Origin: CAYQXJ01 sp964421565
Lineage (GTDB): Bacteria > Planctomycetota > Brocadiia > SM23-32
DNA: 64,000 nucleotides
Direction of reading: 5' to 3'
Assembly (NCBI GenBank): GCA_964421565.1
Contig: CAYQXJ010000008.1
Location: forward strand, 1-64,000
Positions 1 through 8,876 of this stretch are shown here, one piece after another. Both the position numbers and the translations under genes were made by a program. The stretch's first letter is position 1. Each line of letters opens with the position of its first letter. Below the pieces are notes generated by a model. That model worked only from the letters and a program-made list of their open reading frames with translations. It was not told the DNA's origin and searched no databases.

Positions 1-54
1 CCCCCGACCTTCAGGTTATGAGCCTGACGAGCTTCCTGACTGCTCCACCCCGCG
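1..54 (-). tRNA. Initiator tRNA-fMet (CAT), 3' part cut by window edge
   Basis: Read on the minus strand, the gene begins CGCGGGGTGGAGCAG and continues through a D-arm, an anticodon stem-loop with CTCATAA (anticodon CAT) and the variable region AGGTCG. The unpaired C at position 1 followed by GCGGGG, and the three G-C pairs flanking the anticodon loop (CAGG/CCTG type stem), match bacterial initiator tRNA rather than elongator Met or Ile2. The T-arm and acceptor 3' strand lie beyond base 1 of the window. A near-consensus promoter lies just upstream at 68-96. Confidence 0.93.
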
Positions 55-67
55 ATCGTTACACCTG

Positions 68-96
68 AGTATAGGGAACAGTGCCTGCTGCGTCAA
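68..96 (-). promoter_or_regulatory. Sigma70-type promoter of the initiator tRNA
   Basis: On the minus strand there is a TTGACG box (bases 91-96), a 17-base spacer and a TATACT box (68-73). The -10 box ends about 13 bases before the first base of the tRNA, leaving room for a very short leader. Both boxes are one mismatch from consensus and the spacing is ideal. It also lies between the stop of the lipoprotein gene (135) and the tRNA, so the tRNA has its own promoter. Confidence 0.75.
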
Positions 97-134
97 GGGA
101 ATGCACAGGGCGAGCTGGGCCGCAGGGGCAGAGG

Positions 135-992
135 TCAGCCGGGCTCAGCGAGTGGCTGACCCGTCTGGAGCTGCCTAATCCGTTCTTTTGCCCAGACCGA
201 TCGGCTGCCACCAAGCGCCACGTGTTGGCGGAAAGCTTCCACGGCCTGTTCGGCTTGCTCGGGCGTTCGAGCGTAGGCAAGCCCCAGGTTGAACCATGCC
301 GGCGCGTAGCCGCCGTCGAGCTCAAGCGCTGTGCGCGCTTGCTTGATGGCTGCTTCCGAGTTTCCGAGGCGCAGCAGTGCCGCCGAAAGGTTGGTGAGGG
401 CGCGCTTGCGCAGGTCGGGCTCGGGGCGGTCTTCGAGTGCGGCAAGGGAGCGCTGGTACCACCCGATGGCTTCGTCGTCGCGGGCACCGTGGCTGTAGCA
501 GCGTGCTATACGGTAGAGCACAGCCGGTTCGTCTGCGCCGAGGTCGTGGGCGCTGAGCAGCACGGAGAGGCCGGCGGAGTAATCCTTCTGTTCGTAGAGC
601 CGTCGCCCGCGCTCGCGCAGCCTGGCCAGCGCAACAGTGATGTCCGACTGAGCGGTTGCGGCCTGCTGCTGGGGCGTCTGGCCGGCTTCGAGTTCTGCGA
701 TGCGCTGGCGTGCCTGCTCAAGCTGCTGGCTCAATGCGTTTGAACGCTCGCTGATCTCCTGGAGTTTCTCCTGCGCTGCTTGCTGTTCCTGGTGGGCGGC
801 GCGGAGGGATTCCAGTTCGCTCTCCAGCGCCGCGGCTTGCTGTCTGGCCGTTTGCCTGTCGGCACGCAGTTCAGCTATCTCAGCACGCAGTTGCGCAATG
901 AGTTGCTGGTCCTGGCGTCCACAACTGGCGAGGGCAAGCACCAATAGGTACATCAGGCAGAGAGTGCCGAGGCCCAGGCTTGTGCGTTTCAT
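135..992 (-). CDS. TPR-repeat lipoprotein with N-terminal coiled coil
   Basis: The 285-residue product starts MKRTSL, has a hydrophobic signal segment (residues 5-22) and a lipobox LASC with the acylated Cys at about 24, so it should be a lipoprotein. Residues about 28-105 are a Gln/Glu/Leu-rich coiled coil. Residues about 120-265 form tetratricopeptide-like helical pairs (for example ALYQKAL-like stretches ending in LALEL/ALELD). Such proteins usually act as envelope scaffolds; no enzymatic motif is visible. A good Shine-Dalgarno, GGAAGG, precedes the ATG. It is the last protein gene of the minus-strand run that starts at etfB, 77 bases after the AIR-synthase-like gene. The exact role is unknown. 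Confidence 0.8.
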   Translation of the reverse strand: MKRTSLGLGTLCLMYLLVLALASCGRQDQQLIAQLRAEIAELRADRQTARQQAAALESELESLRAAHQEQQAAQEKLQEISERSNALSQQLEQARQRIAELEAGQTPQQQAATAQSDITVALARLRERGRRLYEQKDYSAGLSVLLSAHDLGADEPAVLYRIARCYSHGARDDEAIGWYQRSLAALEDRPEPDLRKRALTNLSAALLRLGNSEAAIKQARTALELDGGYAPAWFNLGLAYARTPEQAEQAVEAFRQHVALGGSRSVWAKERIRQLQTGQPLAEPG

Positions 993-1069
993 TGTTACCT
1001 TCCGCAGTCAGGGGGGGACTGACGCGACATGATAGTCTCTCAGCCGGCGGAGCGCAATGCTCGCGGACC

Positions 1070-2074
1070 TCAGAACAGGCGGGTTATCTCGTCCTGGGGG
1101 AAGACGGGCATCTCTACTGGCCGACCATCGCGGAGCAGCGTGCAGCCCTCCTCACGGGGGCGCACCTCGCCGATGTCCGCGCACTCTATCCCGAGCTCGC
1201 GGACGGCCTGGGCGACGACCTGAGCCGAGTTCTCTGGCGTGCAGATTATGAGGGCGCCGCTGGAGATGGTGCCGAGGGGATCGAGGCCCAGGTAGCGGCA
1301 GAACGCGGCGCCGGGCTCGAGCAGGGGTATGCTCTGCGAGTGGATGAGCATCCCGCAGTCGGCGGCCTGCGCCAGCTCCCACAGCCCCGTGGAGAGTCCG
1401 CCCTCGGTGGGATCGTGCATGCCGTGGACCTCCCCTGCGGCGACGGCGGCCAGCGCCTCAGAGACGACGCTGATGCCCGGCTCGTCGAGGAAAGCCCGCG
1501 CCCGGGCGAGCAGATCCTCATCGAAGGCTGCGCGGAGCTGTTCGGTTCGCTCGATCGCCATGATGGCCGTGCCCTCCACGGGAACACCTTTGGTGAGCAG
1601 AACGCGGTCGCCCGGACGGATGTTTCGTTTGTCGATAAGCTTGTCGCAGGCTACTTCGGCGAGCATCTGGCCTATGAGCAGGGGGCGGTCGAGTCCGACG
1701 GTGATCTCCGTGTGTCCGCCGATGAGGTCGCAGTCGATGGCGTCGAGGGCACGCTGCATGTCCTGCCAGATGGACTCGACAAGGCGTTCTTCCGTGGCCC
1801 TCTCCGGCAGCAGGGCAGTAGCGAGGAACCAGCGGGGCCGGGCTCCAACGGTGGCCACATCGTTCGCATTGATATGGACGACGTACCAACCGATGCGGTT
1901 CGTGGCGAACGTGATAGGGTCGGTCTTGGCGATAAGGCAGACATCGCCGAAACGGACTGCCGCTACGTCTCGGCCAACGGCTGGGTGGATGATGACGCGT
2001 TCATCCTCGATTTCATTGGCTTCGAGAAGCCGGGCGAGAAGCTCAGGTGGGAGCTTGCCGGGTTTCATGGGCAT
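1070..2074 (-). CDS. AIR synthase-related (HypE/PurM-fold) protein
   Basis: The 334-residue product has the two-domain PurM/HypE/SelD/ThiL fold signature: an N-terminal segment with KTDPITFAT and INANDVATVGA, a central GGHTEIT motif, GDRVLLTKGV, and a C-terminal domain with HDPTEGGLSTGLWELA. This family makes or uses phosphorylated or ATP-activated intermediates. The pattern is closest to HypE, but the C-terminus ends in EITRLF and lacks the terminal PRIC tail whose Cys carries the carbamoyl/cyano group in true HypE, and no other hyp genes are in the window. I therefore call it HypE-like only. It starts two bases after the mnmG stop, so it is cotranslated or at least cotranscribed with mnmG. 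Confidence 0.8.
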   Translation of the reverse strand: MPMKPGKLPPELLARLLEANEIEDERVIIHPAVGRDVAAVRFGDVCLIAKTDPITFATNRIGWYVVHINANDVATVGARPRWFLATALLPERATEERLVESIWQDMQRALDAIDCDLIGGHTEITVGLDRPLLIGQMLAEVACDKLIDKRNIRPGDRVLLTKGVPVEGTAIMAIERTEQLRAAFDEDLLARARAFLDEPGISVVSEALAAVAAGEVHGMHDPTEGGLSTGLWELAQAADCGMLIHSQSIPLLEPGAAFCRYLGLDPLGTISSGALIICTPENSAQVVAQAVRELGIECADIGEVRPREEGCTLLRDGRPVEMPVFPQDEITRLF

Positions 2075-2076
2075 GG

Positions 2077-3918
2077 CTAATCGGTGGCGCCGGCTTCGTT
2101 GAGCTTGCGGCGCCCCTCCATGTAGATCATGAGGATGGAGATGTCGGCGGGGCTGATGCCGGCTATGCGCGACGCTTGCCCGAGCGTGGCAGGCTGCAGT
2201 TCGGCGAGTTTCTCTCTTGCTTCACTCCGCAGCTCGGGAATCGATCCATAGTCCAACCACTCGGGGATGCGCCTGTCCTCGTTGCGGCGAAAACGGGCGA
2301 TCTGTTCGCGTTGACGCTGCAGATAGCCTTCGTACTTGACCTCGATCTCGACCTGTTCGCAAGCGGCGGGGTCACACAGGAGTTCTGCCAGCCGGCTGTC
2401 ACGTTCTGCGAGGTTCTGAAGCGTCGTCTCCGGACGGCGCAGCAGTTGGGTCAGGGTCTTGCCGTTCCGCCAGGTGTCGTCGATGTAGGCGCGGATGCGC
2501 TCTATCCGGCGCTCTTTGAGTCGCAGGCGCCGCCATTGCTGCGGGTCGATGAGTCCGTTCTCGCGCCCGTAGCGCATCAGTCGGCGGTCCGCATTGTCTT
2601 GCCGCAGTACCAGCCTGTATTCGGCGCGGCTGGTGAACATGCGGTAGGGCTCCTGCGTGCCCTTCGTTACCAGATCGTCGATCATCACGCCGATGTATGC
2701 CTCGTCGCGGCCGAGCACCAGTGGTTGCATGGCCTGCAGTTTACGCGCGGCGTTGATGCCGGCGACAAGGCCCTGGGCTGCGGCCTCTTCGTATCCACTG
2801 GTCCCGTTGATCTGACCCGCGTGGAACAGGCCTTCAACGGCCTTAGTCTCCAGGCTCGGACGAAGCTGCTGCGGCGGCACCCAGTCGTACTCGACGGCAT
2901 ATCCGTAGCGCATGATCTGGGCATGTTCGAGCCCCCGAACGCTGTGGACCATATCCTCCTGCACGTCCCTCGGCAGGCTGGTGAACAAACCGTTTACGTA
3001 TACTTCGTAAGTATCGCGGCCCTCGGGCTCCAGGAACAGCAGATGTCGCTCCCTATCGAGGAAGCGCAGGACCTTGATCTCGATGCTCGGGCAGTATCGA
3101 GGGCCGAGCCCGGCCTTGATCTGGCCGTCATAGAGGGGAGCCCGGTCGAGGGCAGCGCGGATGATCTTGTGCGTTCGCTTGTTCGTGTAGGCGAGGTAAC
3201 AGGGCAACTGATTGCACTCGATGCGCTTGGTGGCAAAGCTGAAGGGGCGGGGCTCTGGGTCGCCAGGTTGGGCTTCCAGGGCCTGCCAGTTCACTGTGCG
3301 CCCGTTGATGCGCGGGGGAGTGTCCGTCTTCATCCGGCCCAGGCCGATTCCTGCCTGTCGCAGGCTGTCGGAGAGGCCCACGGCGCGGGGCTCGCCCATG
3401 CGACCGCCCTCGACGATCGACGGGCCGAAGTGAAGCGTGCCCATAAGAAACGTGCCGGTGGTCAGCACAACGGCCTGCGCCTGATAGGTGTGACCGCTGC
3501 GGGTGAGGACCCCCCGGGCCTGTCCGTCCCCCACCCGCACGCTGGTCACCATATCCTGACGGAGCAGCAGGTTCTGCTGCTCCTCGATGCGTCGCTTCAT
3601 CGCCATGCTGTAGGCGTTCTTATCTGCCTGGGCCCGCGGGCTGTGCATGGCGGGGCCCTTGCTGGTGTTGATCATGCGGAATTGGATGCCTGTCTGGTCG
3701 ATCACCCGCCCCATGACGCCCCCGAGGGCATCGATCTCACGCACGAGCTGGCCCTTCGCCAGGCCGCCGATGGCCGGGTTGCAGCTCATGCGTGCGACGG
3801 CATCCAGGTTCATGGTGAGCAGTGCCGTGCGGGCGCCCATTCTGGCGGCTGCCAATGCAGCCTCGCAGCCGGCATGGCCGGCGCCGACTATCACGATGTC
3901 GAAGTGCGAATCATCCAT
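2077..3918 (-). CDS. mnmG: tRNA uridine-5-carboxymethylaminomethyl modification enzyme MnmG (GidA)
   Basis: The FAD-dependent subunit of the MnmEG complex, which installs (carboxymethyl)aminomethyl groups at wobble U34 of certain tRNAs. The N-terminus has the dinucleotide-binding motif GAGHAGCEAA, followed by SCNPAIGG, KGPAMHSPRAQ, the second conserved cysteine in YCPSIE and FTSRAEYRL, all MnmG hallmarks. I chose the ATG at 3918 (MDDSHFDIV, 613 residues) because it matches the family start; an in-frame extension to 4020 would add 34 residues unlike any MnmG. No strong ribosome-binding site is visible before 3918. The gene follows endonuclease IV by 105 bases in the same direction. The partner mnmE is not in the window. 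Confidence 0.96.
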   Translation of the reverse strand: MDDSHFDIVIVGAGHAGCEAALAAARMGARTALLTMNLDAVARMSCNPAIGGLAKGQLVREIDALGGVMGRVIDQTGIQFRMINTSKGPAMHSPRAQADKNAYSMAMKRRIEEQQNLLLRQDMVTSVRVGDGQARGVLTRSGHTYQAQAVVLTTGTFLMGTLHFGPSIVEGGRMGEPRAVGLSDSLRQAGIGLGRMKTDTPPRINGRTVNWQALEAQPGDPEPRPFSFATKRIECNQLPCYLAYTNKRTHKIIRAALDRAPLYDGQIKAGLGPRYCPSIEIKVLRFLDRERHLLFLEPEGRDTYEVYVNGLFTSLPRDVQEDMVHSVRGLEHAQIMRYGYAVEYDWVPPQQLRPSLETKAVEGLFHAGQINGTSGYEEAAAQGLVAGINAARKLQAMQPLVLGRDEAYIGVMIDDLVTKGTQEPYRMFTSRAEYRLVLRQDNADRRLMRYGRENGLIDPQQWRRLRLKERRIERIRAYIDDTWRNGKTLTQLLRRPETTLQNLAERDSRLAELLCDPAACEQVEIEVKYEGYLQRQREQIARFRRNEDRRIPEWLDYGSIPELRSEAREKLAELQPATLGQASRIAGISPADISILMIYMEGRRKLNEAGATD

Positions 3919-4023
3919 GGGGCATGATCCACGTCTGGATTTGAGGAAGCCATCGACCCTATAAGTGTATGCGGTAGGCGAGGCCCCCGCAATCTTGTCG
4001 TAACGTGCGCAGTCGCGCAACCT

Positions 4024-4935
4024 CTACTGGATAAGCCGCAACACGGCGAGCAGATTCTGCAGGTCGGTTGCCGCGGATTCCCAGGGGGTCTCAAGGATCA
4101 GCGGCTTGCCATTCAGGGCCGGATGGTTGAGAGCCTTCCTGAGGCCTACCTCGCCGATAGTCCCTTCGCCGATGTGGGTGTGCCGGTCACGGCGACTGCC
4201 TGGTCCATCGCGCGAATCATTGACATGGATCAGATGCAGGGAGGGAAGGCCGACATTTCCGTCCACGTCGTTGACCAGGCGTTCCACTTCCGCGTGGTCG
4301 CGAAGGTCGTAGCCTGCCCCGAAGAGGTGACATGTATCCAGCGCGATGCCGAAGGTGTGGTTGGGCGCGCCGTCCTTCAGGCGGTCGATCAACGCGCCCA
4401 AACGCCGCATCTCTCCGCCCGGCCCATGAGACGAAGCCATGCCCTCGAGCAGTAGCGCTGGTACCGTCTCTCCCGCGGCGTGCAGGGCAGAGCCGATGCT
4501 TTCCGAGGCGCGCAGAATGCCCCAGTCGGCGGGGCGCCCTTTGTGGCTGCCGGGGTGCAAAACGTACGCATCGGCGCCGAGGCAGTGGGAGAGCTCGAGT
4601 TCCCCCCCGAGCCGTTTGATGCTGCGTCGCAGGACATTCGGGTCCTGCGAGCATGGGTTGACGAGGTAGCATGAGTGCACGAAAAGGGGGTGGAGCCCGG
4701 CCCGGGTGCGCGCAGTGCAAAATGCCTGAATCTCGCCCTCATCCGGCCGGCGGAGGGCCCAGGCGCGGGGGTTTCCGCAGAAGATCTGCAACGCGGTGCA
4801 TTCCCGTTCCAAAGCCCGGCCCACAGCGCGACCGAAACCGCCTGCGATGGAGACGTGGAAGCCGATGCCGAAGGGGCATTGAGTCAAGAGCTGTCGGACA
4901 TCTTCCCGGAGCCGGTCGGCGCCCGGCTCACTCAT
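4024..4935 (-). CDS. nfo: Endonuclease IV family AP endonuclease (Nfo)
   Basis: The 303-residue product matches the TIM-barrel AP endonuclease IV family, which cleaves the DNA backbone 5' of abasic sites using three Zn ions. Recognisable blocks in order: GFHVSIAGG, LQIFCGNPRAW, FVHSCYLVNPCS, LHPGSHKG (metal His), LLEG (metal Glu), ALDTCHLFGAGYD (metal Asp/His), HVNDSR (His/Asp), HTHIGEGTIG and LILETP. Every metal-ligand position I can recall is present. The start overlaps the stop of the acyl-CoA dehydrogenase gene by 8 bases (ATGAGTGA arrangement), so the two are probably translationally coupled although functionally unrelated. Confidence 0.95.
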   Translation of the reverse strand: MSEPGADRLREDVRQLLTQCPFGIGFHVSIAGGFGRAVGRALERECTALQIFCGNPRAWALRRPDEGEIQAFCTARTRAGLHPLFVHSCYLVNPCSQDPNVLRRSIKRLGGELELSHCLGADAYVLHPGSHKGRPADWGILRASESIGSALHAAGETVPALLLEGMASSHGPGGEMRRLGALIDRLKDGAPNHTFGIALDTCHLFGAGYDLRDHAEVERLVNDVDGNVGLPSLHLIHVNDSRDGPGSRRDRHTHIGEGTIGEVGLRKALNHPALNGKPLILETPWESAATDLQNLLAVLRLIQ

Positions 4936-6661
4936 AGTTGAGCAGCTCGGGCATGCGGTCCAGGTATGTGCGGCTGCCGCTCAGAATCTGGTCACGCCGC
5001 AGCCGGACCTTTGGCAGTTCCTCGTTCATGTACTTCTCGGCGAGGGCGGCCTTGTGCTCGGAGCGCGCGGCAGGTGCCAGCAGCAGGTAACCGTTGTAGA
5101 TGGCCGTCGCGCTTTCGACCAGTTTGTCGGCGTGCAGATCGCGGAAGTCCTGGTCCTGCTCATTGGCGTAGTGCACGGCCTGCGCAAGCCACTCACGTGC
5201 CGCAGCCAGGGCATGGAGCATGGACTCGTCCGCGCCGGCTTTCTGGTGCGCGGCGTGCATCTGGGCGTAGCGCTCCTCCAGCGTGCCTCGCAGCACGTGG
5301 CCGAGGGCCGCTGCGTGTTGTATTTGCGTGGTGCCCTCGTAAATGGTGGTGATGCGTGCGTCCCGATAATAGCGTTCCACCTCGTAATCACGCATGAAGC
5401 CGCTGCCGGCGAGGACCTGCAAGGCGTCGTAGGCGACCTGGTTCGCCATTTCGGTGGCGTAGTACTTGGCGATGGGTGTAAGAGCGCGTGCCAGTTGCGT
5501 GTAGGTTCGGGCCTGATTCGCCAACTGCTCGCCGCCCGGCAGATCATCGAGCTCCCCCGTGGCCTTCAGGTGGTCGATGCCGTCCATCAAGTCTACGATA
5601 CGGGCTGTCTCATAGGTGATCAGGCGGCTCGTCTCCACCTTCATATGCATGTCGCCGAGCAGTTGCCGCACGGCGGGGAACTCGCGAATGGGACGCCCGA
5701 ATTGCTCGCGGTCCGCGGCATAGTCGAGGGCCGCCGTGAGGGCAGCCTGGGCGATGCCGACGCCCTGTGCGGCGATGGCGAGCCGAGCGCCGTTCATCAG
5801 TGCCATCACGTAGGTGGACAGGCCACGTTTACGACTGCCGATCAGCCTGGCCGGGGTGTCGTTGAACTGGAGCTCGCAGGTGGGGGAGCCATGGATTCCG
5901 AGCTTGTCTTCGATGCGGCGCACGTGCACCGTCTCGTCGCCGTCGCAGACGAAAAGGCTCAGTCCGCGCGCTCCCTCAACTTCGGGTTCGCTGCGGGCCA
6001 GCACCAGCAGTACGTCGGCGCAGCCGTTGGTGATGAACCTCTTGACCCCATTGAGCCGCCACACGCCGTTCTCTTCGTCACACGTTGCGCGCAGTTGCAC
6101 GTTGCCCAGGTCGCTGCCGGCGTCGGGCTCGGTCAGGACCATGGCGCCTGTCACCTCGCCGCTGGAGAACTTGGGCAGGTAATGCTCCTTAATCCCCTCG
6201 TCGGCGAAGCTGTTGATGGTCTCGGCAATGTCCTGGAGGCCGAACAAGTTCATCAGGCTGGCATCCGCGCGGCTGACCAGTTCGATGGCGATGGTGTAGA
6301 TGAGCACGGGCATGTTGAGCCCGCCGTAACGGCGCGGCAATGTGAACCCCATCAGGTCCGCCATGCTGAGCTGGTCGAGTGCCTCCCGTGTGCCCTGCGC
6401 ATAGGTAACCACTCCGTCCTGGTAGTGGGCGCCTTCGCGGTCAACCGCTTCCGCGCGGGGAGCGATAAACTCGGCGGCCAACTCGCCCACCATCTCCAGC
6501 ACACGCCGGTAGTTGTCCATGGCGTCTTCGTAATCGACTGGCGCGTAGTCGTAGTGGTCGGCCTCCGCGTAGTTGCGCTCTTGCAGCATAGCGAGGGTGC
6601 GCAGGTCCGCGTTGTCGAGGTAGTCGAGGATGTCTTGGTTGTCGGTGAAGAAGTTGGCCAT
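4928..6661 (-). CDS. Acyl-CoA dehydrogenase family flavoprotein
   Basis: The 577-residue product oxidises an acyl-CoA to the enoyl-CoA and passes electrons to ETF. Visible motifs: LPRRYGG, an FAD/acyl-binding block MVLTEPDAGSDLG, NGVKRFITNG, the REQFGRPI stretch, and GSGFMRDYEVERYYRDARI with the C-terminal TTIYEGTTQIQ segment. The order and spacing are canonical, with an extended C-terminal helical tail of about 130 residues, like the larger members of the family. It lies directly downstream of etfA (11-base gap), so the electron acceptor is encoded in the same operon. Chain-length specificity cannot be read from the sequence. Confidence 0.93.
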   Translation of the reverse strand: MANFFTDNQDILDYLDNADLRTLAMLQERNYAEADHYDYAPVDYEDAMDNYRRVLEMVGELAAEFIAPRAEAVDREGAHYQDGVVTYAQGTREALDQLSMADLMGFTLPRRYGGLNMPVLIYTIAIELVSRADASLMNLFGLQDIAETINSFADEGIKEHYLPKFSSGEVTGAMVLTEPDAGSDLGNVQLRATCDEENGVWRLNGVKRFITNGCADVLLVLARSEPEVEGARGLSLFVCDGDETVHVRRIEDKLGIHGSPTCELQFNDTPARLIGSRKRGLSTYVMALMNGARLAIAAQGVGIAQAALTAALDYAADREQFGRPIREFPAVRQLLGDMHMKVETSRLITYETARIVDLMDGIDHLKATGELDDLPGGEQLANQARTYTQLARALTPIAKYYATEMANQVAYDALQVLAGSGFMRDYEVERYYRDARITTIYEGTTQIQHAAALGHVLRGTLEERYAQMHAAHQKAGADESMLHALAAAREWLAQAVHYANEQDQDFRDLHADKLVESATAIYNGYLLLAPAARSEHKAALAEKYMNEELPKVRLRRDQILSGSRTYLDRMPELLNYE

Positions 6662-6672
6662 CTCGCGGTACC

Positions 6673-7698
6673 TTACCTCGCGTGTTCCTTGTAGATGTCG
6701 ATGAGCGCGGGGATGACCTGGTTCAGGTCACCGACGATGCCGTAGTGGGCGAACTCGAAGATTGGCGCGTTCGCGTCGTTGTTGATAGCGATGATCTTGC
6801 TCGACTCCTGCATGCCCGCCCGGTGCTGCACTGCGCCGCTGATGCCGGCGGCGATGTAGAGCTTCGGGCGCACGGTGGTGCCGGTTTGGCCGACCTGGTG
6901 GGCCTTGTCAATCATGCCCCCATCGACAGCGGCGCGCGAGGCGCCCACCTCTGCCCCGAGAACTTCCGCGAGGCGGCGGATGAGCGCGAAGTTCTCCTTA
7001 CTTCCAACTCCGGCCCCTCCGGAGACGATGATGTTCGCTTTCTTCAGATCGACCGATTTCTCCTCGCGGAAAACCTCCAACAAGTCAACACAGAGCAGTG
7101 ACTCGTCGATCTCGCCTTCGAACTCAATCAATTCGCCGTGACGGTCAGCCTGCGGCTCGCCCATCTTCATCACGCCCTCGCGGACGGTCGCCATCTGAGG
7201 GCGAGTGTCAGGATTGACGATGGTGGCGATGATATTGCCCCCGAAGGCAGGGCGGATCTGGTAAAGCAGATTCTTGTAATCCTTGCCGGAGGTCACGTCG
7301 CGATGCGGGCCGGTCTGCAGGTCGGTGCAGTCGGCCGTCAGGCCCACCCTCAGCGCCGAGGCGACGCGTGGGGCCAGGTCGCGCCCGGTGGTGGTAGCGC
7401 CGAAGAGCACGACGGCGGGTCGGTGCCGCTCAACCATGCGGACTATAACGTCTGCATAGGGGAGCGTGGTGTAATGCGCCAGCGCCTCATGGTCGGCCAC
7501 GTACGCCGTCTCGCAGCCGTGGGCGAATAGCGTGTCGGCAAGCGCGTGGACGTTCCGGCCGAGAAGGTACGCCCCGACGCGACCGTCAAGCTCCGCCGCC
7601 AGTTCACGGGCCTTATGCAGGAGTTCCAGGCTCACTTCGGCCACCCGGCCGTCGTTCACCTCGGCGAACACGCAAACGTCTCTGGCTTCTTCATGCAT
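6673..7698 (-). CDS. etfA: Electron transfer flavoprotein alpha subunit
   Basis: About 341 residues. The N-terminal half is the ETF alpha/beta domain; the C-terminal FAD domain shows VSGGAGVGSKENFALI, LGAEVGASRAAVDGG, VGQTGTTVRPKLYIA, GISGAVQH and AINNDANAPIF, the standard FAD-binding blocks. The ETF heterodimer carries electrons from acyl-CoA dehydrogenases to the quinone pool. The start is ambiguous: an AGGAG sequence precedes in-frame GTG (7710 and 7701) and ATG (7698) codons; I use the ATG. It lies just downstream of etfB and just upstream of the acyl-CoA dehydrogenase. Confidence 0.94.
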   Translation of the reverse strand: MHEEARDVCVFAEVNDGRVAEVSLELLHKARELAAELDGRVGAYLLGRNVHALADTLFAHGCETAYVADHEALAHYTTLPYADVIVRMVERHRPAVVLFGATTTGRDLAPRVASALRVGLTADCTDLQTGPHRDVTSGKDYKNLLYQIRPAFGGNIIATIVNPDTRPQMATVREGVMKMGEPQADRHGELIEFEGEIDESLLCVDLLEVFREEKSVDLKKANIIVSGGAGVGSKENFALIRRLAEVLGAEVGASRAAVDGGMIDKAHQVGQTGTTVRPKLYIAAGISGAVQHRAGMQESSKIIAINNDANAPIFEFAHYGIVGDLNQVIPALIDIYKEHAR

Positions 7699-7729
7699 CA
7701 CTGCGGTCACTCCTGGTTTCGCAGCCGGG

Positions 7730-8608
7730 TCAGTCGAAGATGTGTTCCGCCTGCAGCTCTTCGATCAGTGCGGTCAGTCCCTCCGTGGTCGGCTCCACCC
7801 GCCGGCGGTCTTCACTGACCAGCTTCACTGATTCGACCTTCTTCACTCGCGTGGGCGACCCGCTGACGCCGCACTGCGCCTCGTCCAGGCCGATGTCGTC
7901 CAGGTCCCACTGCTCGATAAGCAGACCTCGGCGGCGCAATGTCTCCACGTCCACCCCGGCTCCCTCGTCGATCTCCAGCGGGATGCGTGCCTTCTTGCAT
8001 TTCATCAGGCACTTTGCAGAAGGCGGGCGCGGGTCGTTGGCGCTCGAGGGTACGGTGAGCAGCGCGGGCATTGGGCCGCACAGCACCTCGTGCCCGTTGC
8101 CCAGTGCTCGTCGTACGGTTAGCTGGCCCTCACCGGACTTTTGCACCTCGTCAACGTAGGTGTACTGGGGCAGGCCGAGCTTCTCGGCAAGCTGCGGGCC
8201 TATCTGGGCTGTGTCGCCGTCTATGGCCTGGCGACCGCACAAGACCAGGTCCACATGCCCGAGAGCGCGCACGACGTGGCTGAGCACCTGCGAAGTGGCG
8301 AGCGTGTCGGAGGCCGCAGAGCGCCGATCGGTCAGAAGGACCGCGCGGTCAGCCCCCCGGAACAGGCATTCCCGCAGCGCATCGGCTGCCTTGGGCGGCC
8401 CCATGCTGACTGCAGTCACCGTTCCCCCGTGGCGTTCGCGCAGTTGGAGAGCCATCTCCAACGCGTTCAGGTCCTCGGGGTTGACGATAGCCGGCAGGGC
8501 AGCGCGGTTGACCGTGCCGTCCTCCTTCATGGCGTCGGCGGTCAGGTTCTCGGTGTCAGGTACCTGCTTTACGCAGACGACTATCTGGTAGCCCACTTGT
8601 TGAGTCAT
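7730..8608 (-). CDS. etfB: Electron transfer flavoprotein beta subunit
   Basis: The family start is VVCVKQVPDTE, followed by NPEDLNALEMALQLRE, the AMP-binding region and CGRQAIDGDTAQIGPQLAEKLGLPQ, then GPMPALLTV. The open frame continues upstream to 8965 but that part has no family resemblance. I place the start at ATG 8608 (292 residues). A GTG at 8596 giving MGYQIVVCVKQ is equally plausible, since GAAGGA lies directly against the ATG but 10-11 bases before the GTG. This is the first gene of the minus-strand run; a candidate promoter with a palindrome lies at 8764-8793. Confidence 0.93.
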   Translation of the reverse strand: MTQQVGYQIVVCVKQVPDTENLTADAMKEDGTVNRAALPAIVNPEDLNALEMALQLRERHGGTVTAVSMGPPKAADALRECLFRGADRAVLLTDRRSAASDTLATSQVLSHVVRALGHVDLVLCGRQAIDGDTAQIGPQLAEKLGLPQYTYVDEVQKSGEGQLTVRRALGNGHEVLCGPMPALLTVPSSANDPRPPSAKCLMKCKKARIPLEIDEGAGVDVETLRRRGLLIEQWDLDDIGLDEAQCGVSGSPTRVKKVESVKLVSEDRRRVEPTTEGLTALIEELQAEHIFD

Positions 8609-8763
8609 CCTTCGGGTCAGGGCGTTGACGGGTAGCAGGGGGTAGGGCCGCATACAACCAGTTTCTAGCGACGCAGTGAACCTCACAATGGCGGACAGTC
8701 CACACGTGCTCCACCGTTGCGCTGCGTCGCGCCGGGCAGAAGAGCACCCGAAGCCGATGTAAG

Positions 8764-8793
8764 ATTGTATTGAAAACACGTTGCGTGACGCAA
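8764..8793 (-). promoter_or_regulatory. Candidate etfB promoter with a palindromic operator-like site
   Basis: On the minus strand TTGCGT (8788-8793), an 18-base spacer and TACAAT (8764-8769) form a plausible promoter about 155 bases before etfB. The -35 box is half of a perfect palindrome, TTGCGT-G-ACGCAA, at 8781-8793. A dimeric repressor bound there would block the promoter, as TetR- or FadR-like regulators do for fatty-acid oxidation operons. No regulator gene is adjacent. The palindrome is directly seen; the regulatory role is inference. Confidence 0.4.
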
Positions 8794-8876
8794 GTGCCGC
8801 ATAGGGGGAAACAGCTCCATACTGAGGGCGTGTCGGTCGCACGGAGGGCGACAAGCGCGCTGCCTCCAGCAGCGAG

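Noticed and set aside
3919..4020. N-terminal extension of MnmG to 4020
   Set aside because: Adds 34 residues with no family resemblance before the FAD motif; MDDSHFDIV fits the usual start.
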